A stretch of DNA of 44,780 nucleotides. Source: JBCBSK01 sp039819185. GTDB taxonomy: Bacteria > Pseudomonadota > Alphaproteobacteria > Rhizobiales > Tepidamorphaceae. The notes beneath the pieces are model-generated. The model ran no database searches. It had not been told where the DNA came from and saw nothing but the letters and a program-made list of their open reading frames with translations. Shown one piece after another: positions 16,910 through 25,649 of the stretch. Positions within the stretch are counted from its first letter, which is position 1. Each line of letters opens with the position of its first letter. The stretch spans positions 1 to 44,780 of the forward strand of contig JBCBSK010000004.1 of NCBI GenBank assembly GCA_039819185.1, in the 5' to 3' direction. The position numbers and the translations under genes are program-made.

Positions 16910-16934
16910 CCATGCGATCGGACCGATCGCATGG
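16910..16934. promoter_or_regulatory. 25-nt perfect palindrome at the start of the site-2 protease gene
   Basis: CCATGCGATCGG (16910-16921) is followed by one A and then its exact reverse complement CCGATCGCATGG (16923-16934). It lies 8 bases after an AGGAG ribosome-binding sequence and covers the upstream candidate start codon (ATG 16912). In RNA it would form an 11-bp stem with a three-base loop and hide that start; in DNA it could be a dimer-binding operator. Confidence 0.6.
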
Positions 16935-16962
16935 CGTCCTTCAATTAGCCTGGCGGTGCGTT

Positions 16963-18060
16963 ATGCCGTGGTCCATCCCGATCGTCCGTGTGCTCGGATC
17001 GGAAATCCGCATTCATCTGACCTTTCTGATCCTGCTCGCCTGGATCGGGATCGTTTACTATCAGGCCGGCGGCGCTGCAGCGGCCGTCCATGGCATCCTG
17101 TTCGTGTCGGCAGTGTTCACCTGCGTCGTGCTGCATGAGCTTGGCCACGCGGTCGCGGCCGGGCGCTATGGTATCAAAACGCCCGACATAACGCTTCTGC
17201 CGATTGGCGGGCTGGCACGGCTTGAGCGCATTCCGGAAAACCCGGTCCAGGAGATCGTTATCGCACTGGCCGGTCCGGCCGTGAATGTCGTCATCGCGGC
17301 CGTGCTCTTGCTTCTGCTTGGCGGGCAGGTTGATCCGGAAGCGCTTGAGACGATGGAAACGTCCTGGACCGGCTTCCTACAGCAGCTTGCGGCAATCAAC
17401 ATCATCCTTGTCCTGTTCAACATGATCCCCGCCTTCCCGATGGATGGCGGGCGGGTCTTGCGGGCCGTGCTGGCGCTGACCATGGGCCGAACGACAGCGA
17501 CCCGGATCGCGGCTCGGATCGGCCAGGCGCTTGCATTTGGGTTTGGCTTTCTCGGCCTGATCGCCGGCAATCCGATTCTCGTTTTCGTGGCGATCTTCGT
17601 CTATCTCGCAGCCACCGCCGAGGCGGAGACGACCGGCATGATGGATGCGGCAAAGCGGCTTGTCGTGGACCGCGCCATGGTGACTGACTTCGAAGCGCTG
17701 GGACCCACCGCCACGATCGACGAAGCCGCGGACGCCTTGCTGCGCACAACGCAAAGAGAGTTTCCGATCGTCGATGGTGGCGGGCGCCTGCGGGGCATGC
17801 TGACCCGCGACCGGATGATCAGCGCCTTGCGCGAAACCGGCGGCGCCACCCCCGTGCTCGACGCCATGACGGAAATCCCGACGATCGGCTCGGGCACCCG
17901 CCTCGATCGTGGCCTCAAGGATATGCAGGCCGCCCAAGCCCGGTTCATCGCCGTGACCGATGGTGATGGCCGGCTGAAAGGTTATATCAGCCACGAGAAC
18001 CTGTCGGAACTGATCATGCTGGAAGATGCCGATTGGCACGGCGTGCCGGCCCGGCAATAG
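16963..18060 (+). CDS. Site-2 protease family (M50) membrane metalloprotease with CBS domains
   Basis: Intramembrane zinc protease. 365 residues from ATG 16963 (MPWSIPIVRVLGSEIRIHLT), the N-terminus seen in relatives. The zinc motif HELGH is at residues 58-62 in the second or third helix. The second motif NMIPAFPMDGGRVLRA supplies the aspartate ligand. A C-terminal pair of CBS domains (about 225-355) probably senses adenosyl nucleotides. In-frame ATG 16912 has the better ribosome-binding sequence but lies inside a perfect palindrome and would add an atypical 17 residues. Substrates of this rhomboid-unrelated family are often anti-sigma or membrane regulators; none is indicated here. Confidence 0.92.
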   Translation: MPWSIPIVRVLGSEIRIHLTFLILLAWIGIVYYQAGGAAAAVHGILFVSAVFTCVVLHELGHAVAAGRYGIKTPDITLLPIGGLARLERIPENPVQEIVIALAGPAVNVVIAAVLLLLLGGQVDPEALETMETSWTGFLQQLAAINIILVLFNMIPAFPMDGGRVLRAVLALTMGRTTATRIAARIGQALAFGFGFLGLIAGNPILVFVAIFVYLAATAEAETTGMMDAAKRLVVDRAMVTDFEALGPTATIDEAADALLRTTQREFPIVDGGGRLRGMLTRDRMISALRETGGATPVLDAMTEIPTIGSGTRLDRGLKDMQAAQARFIAVTDGDGRLKGYISHENLSELIMLEDADWHGVPARQ

Positions 18061-18183
18061 GGTTTGACGCCACCTTGTTGCTTAAAGCACCTTTCGAGTT
18101 ATATACCGCACCGCAACAAGCCGACACGCTTCTCAGATAAGATAGCCCGCGTGCCCAAGGCCCGCCGGACCAGGACGCACGCC

Positions 18184-20010
18184 ATGACGCTCCGCAACAT
18201 CGCCATCATCGCCCATGTCGACCATGGCAAGACCACGCTTGTCGATCGACTGTTGCAACAGTCCGGGACCTTCCGCGAAAATGAAGCCGTCACCGAGCGG
18301 GCGATGGACTCAAACGACCTCGAACGTGAGCGCGGTATCACCATCCTCGCCAAAGTGACGTCGGTTCTGTGGAACGACTCGCGCATCAACATCGTTGACA
18401 CGCCGGGCCATGCGGACTTTGGCGGCGAGGTCGAACGCATCCTCAACATGGTCGATGGGGCGATCGTTTTGGTCGACGCTGCCGAAGGCCCGATGCCGCA
18501 GACGAAGTTCGTTGTCGGCAAAGCGCTGAAGGTGGGCCTGAAACCCATTGTCGCGATCAACAAGATCGACAAGCCCGAAGAGCGCCACACCGAGGTGATC
18601 AACGAGGTGTTCGACCTGTTCGCAGCTCTTGATGCCGATGACGAGCAGCTTGATTTCCCGATCCTCTATGGGTCTGCGAAAGAGGGGTGGATGGCGATGG
18701 ATCCGTCCGGCCCCAAGGATGGCATGGACCCGCTGTTCGATCTGGTCCTGAACCACGTCCCCGAACCTCAGACCGAGGACGGCGCATTCCGCATGTTGGC
18801 GACGACCATCGAGGCCAATCCCTTCCTCGGGCGGGTACTGACGGGACGGGTCAGCTCAGGCACCATCAAGCCGAACCAGAGCGTCAAGGCACTGTCACGC
18901 GATGGATCTGTCATCGAAACGGGACGCGTGTCGAAGGTGCTCGCCTTCCGTGGACTTGACCGCCAGCCGGTCGAAGAGGCCCACGCGGGCGATATCGTCG
19001 CGGTCGCTGGCCTCGCCAAGGCAACCGTCGCCGACACGCTGCTTGATCCCACACGCGAGGACGCCCTCGAAGCCCAACCGATCGATCCGCCGACGCTGTC
19101 GATGACCTTCCGGGTCAATGATTCGCCGCTTGCCGGCACCGAAGGCTCGAAAGTGCAAAGCCGGGTCATCCGCGAACGCCTGATGCGCGAGGCCGAAGGC
19201 AATGTGGCGCTGAGCGTCACTGACACACCTGACTCGGACGCCTTCGAGGTGGCGGGTCGCGGGGAACTTCAGCTTGCGATCCTGATCGAGACTATGCGCC
19301 GCGAAGGGTTTGAGCTTGGTGTCAGCCGGCCCCGCGTTCTTTTGCAGCGCGACGAGACGGGCCAACTCCTGGAGCCGGTCGAAGAGGTGATCATCGACCT
19401 CGACGAAGAGTTCTCCGGGGCCGTCGTGCAAAAGCTGTCGGAGCGCAAGGCCGATTTGGTCGAGATGAAGCCGTCGGGCGGTGGGCGCCAACGCCTGGTC
19501 TTCCACGCCCCGACGCGTGGGCTGATCGGCTATCATTCGGAACTGATGACCGACACGCGCGGCACCGCCGTCATGAACCGTCTGTTCCACGGCTTCGATC
19601 CGCACAAGGGCGCAATCCAGGGCCGACGCAACGGTGTCCTGATTTCAAACGACACCGGCGATGCCGTGGCCTATGCGCTGTGGAACCTGGAAGACCGTGG
19701 GCCGATGATGATCGACCCCGGCGTCAGGGTGTATCCCGGCATGATCATCGGTCAGCACACCCGGGAGAATGATCTCGAAGTGAATGTCCTGAAGGGCAAG
19801 AAGCTGACCAATATTCGTACGACGTCCAAGGATGAAGCCGTGCGGCTGACCCCGCCAATCCGCATGACGCTGGAAAAGGCGCTGGCCTGGATCGCTGATG
19901 ACGAGCTTGTCGAAGTGACGCCGGACTCGATCCGGCTGCGCAAGGCAATCCTCGATCCGCATGAGCGCAAGAAGGCGGAGAAGAAGCGCGACACCGAGGC
20001 AGCAGCTTAG
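18184..20010 (+). CDS. typA: Translational GTPase TypA/BipA
   Basis: Ribosome-associated GTPase involved in ribosome assembly and stress or cold adaptation. 608 residues from ATG 18184. All G motifs are present: AHVDHGKTTL (G1, 10-19), RGITI (G2), DTPGHADFGGE (G3) and NKIDK (G4). Elongation-factor domains II, III and V follow, with the TypA-specific C-terminal region GAIQGRRNGVLISNDTGDAVAYAL and KGKKLTNIRTTSKDE. An upstream in-frame opening from 18064 lacks family similarity and is not used. It ends 132 bases before the RTX protease. Confidence 0.97.
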   Translation: MTLRNIAIIAHVDHGKTTLVDRLLQQSGTFRENEAVTERAMDSNDLERERGITILAKVTSVLWNDSRINIVDTPGHADFGGEVERILNMVDGAIVLVDAAEGPMPQTKFVVGKALKVGLKPIVAINKIDKPEERHTEVINEVFDLFAALDADDEQLDFPILYGSAKEGWMAMDPSGPKDGMDPLFDLVLNHVPEPQTEDGAFRMLATTIEANPFLGRVLTGRVSSGTIKPNQSVKALSRDGSVIETGRVSKVLAFRGLDRQPVEEAHAGDIVAVAGLAKATVADTLLDPTREDALEAQPIDPPTLSMTFRVNDSPLAGTEGSKVQSRVIRERLMREAEGNVALSVTDTPDSDAFEVAGRGELQLAILIETMRREGFELGVSRPRVLLQRDETGQLLEPVEEVIIDLDEEFSGAVVQKLSERKADLVEMKPSGGGRQRLVFHAPTRGLIGYHSELMTDTRGTAVMNRLFHGFDPHKGAIQGRRNGVLISNDTGDAVAYALWNLEDRGPMMIDPGVRVYPGMIIGQHTRENDLEVNVLKGKKLTNIRTTSKDEAVRLTPPIRMTLEKALAWIADDELVEVTPDSIRLRKAILDPHERKKAEKKRDTEAAA

Positions 20011-20142
20011 CATTGCCATCCCGTCAGAAGACAACTTGGATCATCTCCATCTTCGGTTGATGTTCTTAGTCATTTCCCTCTTGTGCACTCTCGTTGCGCA
20101 TGACCCAACAAGCCTCAGAACAGTTGGACCGGGGGCAGTGAT

Positions 20143-21609
20143 ATGGCGGTTGGGCCTCTCAATGACAGGCAGCTGCAAAAGCGCATTGACGCGGTGCTGG
20201 AAGTCGGGCGCACCAGCGGAGATCCGTTTATCCAAAACGGCTCAAATGATCCGCCTTTGAAACTGACGTTTCGCTTCGAAAACAGCAAGACGAATGACTT
20301 TCCCTGGGATGATGTCAGCAGCATCAGCCGGCTCAGCAAGGCCGAACAGGATGTCGTACGCGACGCCCTGAAGGTCTACGAGCGCGTGATCAACGTGAAG
20401 TTCGTCGAGGACAAGTCCGGTGGCGACGCCGATATCAGCTTCTTTAGCGCCGACAACATGGGATCAAGCGCGGGCGGACGCGCGCGCTGGCGGGTCAATG
20501 AATCGTGGGACGGCTTCGTCGTGTTCCGCGATGCGCCAGGCATTGTTACCGATGCGAGCCGCTTCGACTTCGTTCTGCATGAGATCGGCCATGCCCTGGG
20601 GCTGAAGCATCCAGGTGATTACGATATCGGCGGAAACAATCCGCCGGGGCCGTTTCTCGATGCCCGTGAGGACAATCTCAAATACACGTTGATGTCTTAC
20701 ATTGATCATCCGGATGACTATGCCGATCCGACATCACTGATGATCTACGACATCGCGGCGCTCCAAGAACGCTGGGGCGCCAACAAGGATCGCGCCAAGG
20801 GTGATAACACCTATGAAAACAGTGACATCCGCAAGGTTGAGGTTGTCTGGGATGGCGGCGGCAAGGACACGCTGCGCTATGATGGTCGGCAGGACGCGGT
20901 GATCGATTTGCGCGAGGGCGCATTCTCCTCGCTCGGCATCAAGGACAATTTCGCAATTGCCTATGGCACCAGGATCGAGCGCGGCACCGGTGACAGCGGC
21001 AATGATACGATCCGAGGCAACGACGCCAAGAACGTTCTCAAGGGCGCTGGCGGCAATGACCACCTCATCGGACGCGACAATGATGACCGGCTCGAAGGTG
21101 GTGCCGGAAATGACACTCTCGAGGGTGGCCGCGGTGATGACCGGCTCGAGGGTGGCGGCGGAAATGATGATCTCATCGGCGACAAGGGCCGTGACCGGCT
21201 TGAAGGCGGTGGCGGAAATGACACGTTGATTGGCAATGAGGGCAAGGACCGCTTGATTGGCGGCACAGGCCGCGACCGATTGAAAGGCGGTGACGGCGAG
21301 GATCAGTTCATCTTCACTACCGCAAAGGACAGTAGCGCCAAGCGGGCAGACGCGGACGTCATTAAGGGGTTCTCCAATGGAGACCGGATCAATGTCGACC
21401 GCATTGACGCCGACACGACACGTGGTGGCAATCAGGATTTCGACTTCATTCGCAAGCGCGACTTCACCGGAGATGCCGGCGAGATGCGATTCTCGTTTCG
21501 CAAGGGAGACACGATCGTTGAGGTTGACCGCGATGGTGATCGATCGGTGGATTTCGCGATTGTGATCGACGATCGCGTCGCGCTGAAGGAAAGCGATTTC
21601 CTGTTGTAG
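20143..21609 (+). CDS. Serralysin-like RTX metalloprotease
   Basis: Predicted secreted zinc endopeptidase (peptidase M10B). 488 residues without a signal peptide. The zinc-binding motif HEIGHALGLKHPG is at 146-158. The Met-turn YTLMSYIDHPDDY is at 181-193 with a tyrosine in the expected ligand position. Seven to nine glycine/aspartate calcium-binding RTX nonapeptides lie at about 285-385 (for example GGAGNDTLEGGRGDDRLEGG). A C-terminal M10 beta domain with EVDRDGDRSVDFAIV ends DFLL, the kind of hydrophobic tail recognised by type I secretion. No HlyB/HlyD/TolC genes or inhibitor gene are next to it, so the exporter must be elsewhere. Start ATG 20143 after GGGGG. Confidence 0.93.
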   Translation: MAVGPLNDRQLQKRIDAVLEVGRTSGDPFIQNGSNDPPLKLTFRFENSKTNDFPWDDVSSISRLSKAEQDVVRDALKVYERVINVKFVEDKSGGDADISFFSADNMGSSAGGRARWRVNESWDGFVVFRDAPGIVTDASRFDFVLHEIGHALGLKHPGDYDIGGNNPPGPFLDAREDNLKYTLMSYIDHPDDYADPTSLMIYDIAALQERWGANKDRAKGDNTYENSDIRKVEVVWDGGGKDTLRYDGRQDAVIDLREGAFSSLGIKDNFAIAYGTRIERGTGDSGNDTIRGNDAKNVLKGAGGNDHLIGRDNDDRLEGGAGNDTLEGGRGDDRLEGGGGNDDLIGDKGRDRLEGGGGNDTLIGNEGKDRLIGGTGRDRLKGGDGEDQFIFTTAKDSSAKRADADVIKGFSNGDRINVDRIDADTTRGGNQDFDFIRKRDFTGDAGEMRFSFRKGDTIVEVDRDGDRSVDFAIVIDDRVALKESDFLL

Positions 21610-21722
21610 ATCCGAGTTGGAAAGACAGCCCGCACCACGCTCTTGGTGAGTGCACTCGCGAAAGTCAAGCTAGGGCGAATTCGGCTCTTTGCGATGCTGG
21701 ATCGCTGGGCTAGCATTTCGTT

Positions 21723-22244
21723 ATGACGACGGAGATCGTGGATATCCGCTCTGCGCGGGCCGGCGATGCCCATGGGTTAACCAGGGTTCATGATGAGGCG
21801 TGGGAAACCGCTTATCGCGGGCTTATCCCAGGCATCCAACTCACTAAGATGATCCAGCGCCGTGGGCCGGTGTATTGGAAAAAACTTGCCGAACGGCGCG
21901 GCTCTGGCCTGCTTGTCCTCGCCTTTGATGGGACGATCGCCGGCTATGCCAGCTTTGGACCAAACCGATCGCGGCGGGTGCCGGTGGCAGGCGAGATTTA
22001 CGAACTCTATCTCAAGCCGGACTATCAAGGCATTGGCCTTGGGACGCGTCTGTTCCGCGCCGCGCGCCAAGCATTGGGGAGCGCGGGACTTCGCGGCGTC
22101 TGCGCCTGGGCACTTGACGGCAATACCATGGCAAGTGCGTTTTATGAGGCCCGCGGCGGCTCAGCACATGCCCATGGCTTCGAGCGCTTTGGTGATACGC
22201 GCCTGGCCAAAACAGCCTGGACTTGGCCGGTCCGCAAGAATTGA
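21723..22244 (+). CDS. GNAT-family N-acetyltransferase
   Basis: 173 residues. IRSARAGDAHGLTRVHDEAWETAYRG is the N-terminal strand-helix typical of the family. YELYLKPDYQGIGLGTRLFRAA is motif A with the acetyl-CoA loop QGIGLG. ALDGNTMASAFYEARGG is motif B. The substrate is unknown; the subfamily contains amino-group acetylating enzymes, including RimI-like proteins. It stands alone between the RTX protease and ppa, each gap more than 100 bases. Confidence 0.9.
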   Translation: MTTEIVDIRSARAGDAHGLTRVHDEAWETAYRGLIPGIQLTKMIQRRGPVYWKKLAERRGSGLLVLAFDGTIAGYASFGPNRSRRVPVAGEIYELYLKPDYQGIGLGTRLFRAARQALGSAGLRGVCAWALDGNTMASAFYEARGGSAHAHGFERFGDTRLAKTAWTWPVRKN

Positions 22245-22403
22245 CCGTGATTGTCCAAACTGCAGGATGCTGACGGCGCGGACTGGTCCGATGGTCTTAG
22301 ATCCCATTTGATCGGGAACAAGTCCGTATGGAGCCTCGTCGCGTTAGAATAGCCGCTTCCGGGTGCATATCACGTCTGCGCTCGACCGCGACAGGAGTCC
22401 TTC

Positions 22404-22952
22404 ATGCGCATCGATGCCGTGCCGATCGGCACAAATCCGCCACACGACCTGAATGTCATCATTGAGGTGCCGGTGGGCGGCGAGCCGATCAAGTATGAAA
22501 TGGATAAGGCGGCAGGCGCGATGTATGTCGACCGCTTCCTCTATACGCCGATGCGTTATCCCGGTAACTACGGTTTTGTGCCCCACACCCTGGCCGCTGA
22601 CGGCGATCCGCTTGATGTTCTTGTGCCCAACCAGCGCCCGATCGTACCGGGCGCTATCATGAACTGCCGGCCGATCGGCATTCTGATGATGGAGGACGAA
22701 GGCGGCGACGACCAGAAGATCATCGCTGTGCCGAGCCAGAAGCTCACCATGCGCTACGACAAGGTCCTGTCTTGCGAGGACCTGCCGCAGATCACGCGCG
22801 ATCAGATCGAGCACTTCTTCGCCCGCTACAAGGACCTCGAGCCAGACAAATGGGTTAAGATCCATGGCTGGGCCGGCAAGAGCGACGCGGAGAAACTCGT
22901 TATGGAAACGATCGCCGCGGCCCAGGCCAAAAGCAAGCAGGCGGCCGAATAA
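22404..22952 (+). CDS. ppa: Inorganic pyrophosphatase (family I)
   Basis: Hydrolyses PPi to two phosphates in the cytosol, driving biosynthetic reactions. 182 residues, the normal bacterial length. Active-site regions are IKYEMDK, YTPMRYPGNYGFVPHTLAADGDPLDVLV (the DxDPxD metal cluster is DGDPLD) and the C-terminal FFARYKDLEPDKWVKI. Start ATG 22404 follows CAGGAG. The gene ends 21 bases from the convergent LuxR-type gene. Confidence 0.97.
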   Translation: MRIDAVPIGTNPPHDLNVIIEVPVGGEPIKYEMDKAAGAMYVDRFLYTPMRYPGNYGFVPHTLAADGDPLDVLVPNQRPIVPGAIMNCRPIGILMMEDEGGDDQKIIAVPSQKLTMRYDKVLSCEDLPQITRDQIEHFFARYKDLEPDKWVKIHGWAGKSDAEKLVMETIAAAQAKSKQAAE

Positions 22953-22973
22953 CGGTCGCGCTCTTACCTGATT

Positions 22974-23477
22974 TCAGGCGACCTGACGCACGGTGAGGCC
23001 TTGTCCCATCAAGTCCTCTATGAAGACGCTAAGCAGTTGCGGTCGGCCACTGACACCGGCCTTGCGATAAATTGCATTGCACTGCGCCTTGATCGTGCCT
23101 TCCTTTGTGTTGCGCAGAGCGGCAATCTCTGCAATCGACAGGCCCTTGATCGCGAGAAGCGCGACATCACGTTCTGACGGCGTCAGCGCCCAGGTGTCGA
23201 AATGCTCTTCGAGAAGTTCGGCGAAGGCCCCCGACGCGGCCCGCGCCTGCTGCTCCAGCCGCGCCTGACGGCTAAGCATGGCGCGAATTTCGAGACCGGT
23301 GAATACGAGGCCAAAGATCAGGGCGAGCGCGATCGCATATTCGAAGCTGGCCGTCCCACGAACGCCGAGCGATTGCGACACGCCCATTACATCGGCAATG
23401 CCATCCGCCAGAAAGAACGCCGCGCAAAAGGCCTGCAATCCGAACAGCGCCCATAGCGCCAACGGTTTCCGTGTCAT
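22974..23477 (-). CDS. Membrane-anchored LuxR-type transcriptional regulator
   Basis: 167 residues. Two hydrophobic helices (about 6-28 and 44-64) at the N-terminus are followed by a short coiled stretch (SRQARLEQQARAASGAFAELLEEHFD). A C-terminal LuxR/GerE helix-turn-helix follows (LTPSERDVALLAIKGLSIAEIAALRNTKEGTIKAQCNAIYRKAG). No receiver or autoinducer-binding domain is present. The DNA-binding domain would face the cytoplasm while the protein sits in the membrane. The target is unknown. A hairpin-forming inverted repeat lies in its leader at 23503-23543, and the PepSY protein gene lies upstream on the same strand. Confidence 0.88.
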   Translation of the reverse strand: MTRKPLALWALFGLQAFCAAFFLADGIADVMGVSQSLGVRGTASFEYAIALALIFGLVFTGLEIRAMLSRQARLEQQARAASGAFAELLEEHFDTWALTPSERDVALLAIKGLSIAEIAALRNTKEGTIKAQCNAIYRKAGVSGRPQLLSVFIEDLMGQGLTVRQVA

Positions 23478-23502
23478 CCGACACCCTCCCCATGGACGAT
23501 CA

Positions 23503-23543
23503 GCGAAAGCCCTGCACCCAAAAGATAGGGCGCAGGGCGTCGC
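23503..23543 (-). promoter_or_regulatory. Hairpin in the leader of the LuxR-type gene
   Basis: GCGA (23503-23506) and GCCCTGC (23509-23515) pair with GCAGGGC (23532-23538) and TCGC (23540-23543). It lies 26-66 bases upstream of the LuxR-type start and downstream of the PepSY gene. It may be a terminator for PepSY or a leader structure; no U-run follows. Confidence 0.4.
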
Positions 23544-23645
23544 TTGGCCCAGGTCGGGCTTATCACAGGGTCATGGCAGACGTCCTGAGATTTCGGGCAG
23601 CGGGATGATCAGCTCGGTCAGTTGCCGTGCGATCCATCATCATCG

Positions 23646-23954
23646 TCAATCGAGTTCGATTTCGGTGACGACGCCCGTTTCAGGGTCGATGTAAAGCTCG
23701 TAGTCGACGCCATCAAGAACGACGTCGGCTTCAAAATCGTCGTCATCGTCGTCGCCGTCCCGGTATACCCTCTCGACCACATAACCTCTCTCTTCGAGAG
23801 CGGCACGAATGTCGACTTCCGTCGTGCCAAGCTGATCGCCGGCCGTCACCGCCGCAAACGCCAGCGACGGAGCTAGAACGAGGCCAGTACCGAGAGCAAC
23901 CATCGTGCGGAGCCGGGTGGATACAAGCGTGGCAAGTGGGGCGGTCTTTAGCAT
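23646..23954 (-). CDS. Exported PepSY-domain protein
   Basis: 102 residues from ATG 23954, with AAAGGA 9 bases upstream. A signal peptide (LRTMVALGTGLVLAPSLAFA) is followed by one PepSY-like unit: TTEVDIRAALEERGYVVERVYRDGDDDDDDFEADVVLDGVDYELYIDPETGVVTEIELD. PepSY units inhibit or modulate peptidases or bind ligands outside the cytoplasm. The run of six aspartates in the central loop is unusual. A longer in-frame opening to 24053 would bury the signal peptide and is rejected. Upstream of the LuxR-type gene on the same strand, with a 168-base gap. Confidence 0.85.
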   Translation of the reverse strand: MLKTAPLATLVSTRLRTMVALGTGLVLAPSLAFAAVTAGDQLGTTEVDIRAALEERGYVVERVYRDGDDDDDDFEADVVLDGVDYELYIDPETGVVTEIELD

Positions 23955-24107
23955 ATGCGTGTCCTTTTCGAGAGTATGAACCAGGATGACAGCCCGCAAT
24001 CGTCGCGGGGTAACCGGGATCTGGGGAGCGGACACGGCATCTCCCATTGCCAAAAGGTTTGTTTCGCGCCGGATTGAACTCAGGTTTATGACGATATCCC
24101 AGGGGTT

Positions 24108-25004
24108 TCAGAACAACTCTGGCGGTGCAATGCCCCGGCGCAGCAAAGCAGCACGCACCGTATTGGCCAGAAGGCAGGCGATCGTCATTGGACCGACACC
24201 GCCCGGAACGGGCGTGATCGCACCCGCCACAGCCATCGCTGCGTCATAGTCCACATCACCGACAAGCTTGGTTTTGCCGTCACCCTTTTCCGGCGCAGGG
24301 ACACGGTTAATACCGACATCTATGACGGTCGCGCCGGGCTTGATCCAGTCACCCTTGACCATTTCCGGCCGTCCTACGGCCGCAACAACAAGATCCGCCT
24401 TGCGGCAATGACCTTCCAGGTCTTTCGTGCGGGAATGTGCCATGGTCACCGTTGCATTGGCGTTCTGCAGCAGAAGGGCCACCGGCTTGCCGACGAGGAT
24501 CGAGCGCCCCAGGACCAGAGCCTCGACGCCGGACAAATCGCCCAGGACGTCACGCGCCAGGATCACGCATCCCTGCGGCGTGCACGGCACAAGCCCAGTC
24601 TTGCCGAGAACGATCAGGCCGGCATTTTCTGGATGCAGCCCGTCGACATCCTTTGCCGGATCGATCGTGCGAACGACTGTGTCGGTATCGATATGCTTTG
24701 GCAGTGGCATCTGGACAAGAATACCATCGACGCCATCGTCAGCGTTGAGGCGCCGGACCAGATCGAGCAGTTCCGCCTCAGGCGTGTCTTCCGGTAGCCG
24801 GTGCTCGATGGAGCGCATGCCGCATTCGGTCGTCTGTTTCGCTTTGCTCGCGACATAGACCTTGCTGGCAGGATCTTCTCCGACCAACACGACCGCAAGC
24901 CCCGGCGTAAAGCCATGCGCTGTTCCCATGCTCCCAACCGCGCCCGCAACCTCTTCCCTGAGGCGTGCCGCACGTGCCTTGCCATCAATGATCGACGCGG
25001 TCAT
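24108..25004 (-). CDS. folD: Bifunctional methylenetetrahydrofolate dehydrogenase/cyclohydrolase
   Basis: Interconverts 5,10-methylene-THF and 10-formyl-THF in one-carbon metabolism. 298 residues. The active-site lysine is in VYVASKAKQTTECGM. VDGILVQMPLPKHID and LVLGRSILVGKPVALLLQNANATVTMAHSRT are the family signatures, and the NADP-binding end is GAITPVPGGVGPMTIACLL. Start ATG 25004. The yggT gene lies upstream on the same strand with a 126-base gap, an arrangement common in relatives. Confidence 0.97.
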   Translation of the reverse strand: MTASIIDGKARAARLREEVAGAVGSMGTAHGFTPGLAVVLVGEDPASKVYVASKAKQTTECGMRSIEHRLPEDTPEAELLDLVRRLNADDGVDGILVQMPLPKHIDTDTVVRTIDPAKDVDGLHPENAGLIVLGKTGLVPCTPQGCVILARDVLGDLSGVEALVLGRSILVGKPVALLLQNANATVTMAHSRTKDLEGHCRKADLVVAAVGRPEMVKGDWIKPGATVIDVGINRVPAPEKGDGKTKLVGDVDYDAAMAVAGAITPVPGGVGPMTIACLLANTVRAALLRRGIAPPELF

Positions 25005-25130
25005 GGGTTCGCTTCCTCCACGTTACTGTCTTGACGGGATATGGCAGATCGATCGAACCGGGATTTCGTTCGGGCCGACCGGCAAAGACGACAGCGCGAC
25101 ACCAGTGGCGTCGCTGCCAGTCTCTGCTCC

Positions 25131-25421
25131 TTACAGAACGACGGGGTAGATGTAGAGGATAATGATCCGCTGAATCAGGAAGATCAGCAGAATCAGAACG
25201 ATCGGTGAGATGTCGATGCCGCCGAGATTGGGCAGGAAGCGGCGGATCGGCCGCAGAGCCGGCTCGGTGATCTGGTGCAGCGCATTGCCAACGGTCGCCA
25301 CGAACTGGTTGCGCGTGTTGACTACACCGAAAGCGACGAGCCAGCTTAGGATCGCCGAGAAAATGATGATCCAGACATAAATGTCCAAGGCGATCAGAAC
25401 AACGTCGAGAATGGCACGCAT
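25131..25421 (-). CDS. YggT family membrane protein
   Basis: 96 residues from ATG 25421 (MRAILDVVLIALDIYVWIII). Two hydrophobic segments surround the conserved loop NALHQITEPALRPIRRFLPNLGGIDISPIVLILLIFLIQ, which defines the family. Family members are small integral membrane proteins linked to osmotic tolerance, cell division (SepG/YlmG) or organelle distribution; the exact role here is unknown. The in-frame opening to 25562 lacks a start matching the family. In many alphaproteobacteria a DUF167 gene lies between yggT and folD; I see none in the 126-base gap. Confidence 0.92.
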   Translation of the reverse strand: MRAILDVVLIALDIYVWIIIFSAILSWLVAFGVVNTRNQFVATVGNALHQITEPALRPIRRFLPNLGGIDISPIVLILLIFLIQRIIILYIYPVVL

Positions 25422-25519
25422 CGTGGGTTCTATTCCCTCTTCGACTTTGTTCGGGTCTAGACGGGATGACGGGCCGCTGCAAGGTCCGGCGCGTGGTTCC
25501 GCGACGATGCGACCGATCG

Positions 25520-25548
25520 CTTGACACCGGATCGGCCGCCCCGGTAAA
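25520..25548 (+). promoter_or_regulatory. Possible sigma-70 type promoter for tRNA-Ala
   Basis: TTGACA (25520-25525) is followed after 17 bases by GTAAAT (25543-25548). The transcription start would fall about 20 bases before the tRNA 5' end at 25574. The -35 is perfect; the -10 matches only three of six consensus positions. Confidence 0.45.
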
Positions 25549-25573
25549 TGCGCGCTTGCCAAAGTCTGGTGTC

Positions 25574-25646
<73 letters not shown>

Positions 25647-25649
<3 letters not shown>

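Noticed and set aside
21000..21300. Regular short direct repeats resembling a CRISPR array
   Set aside because: They are in frame and encode the RTX nonapeptide repeats of the metalloprotease; spacers are not unique.
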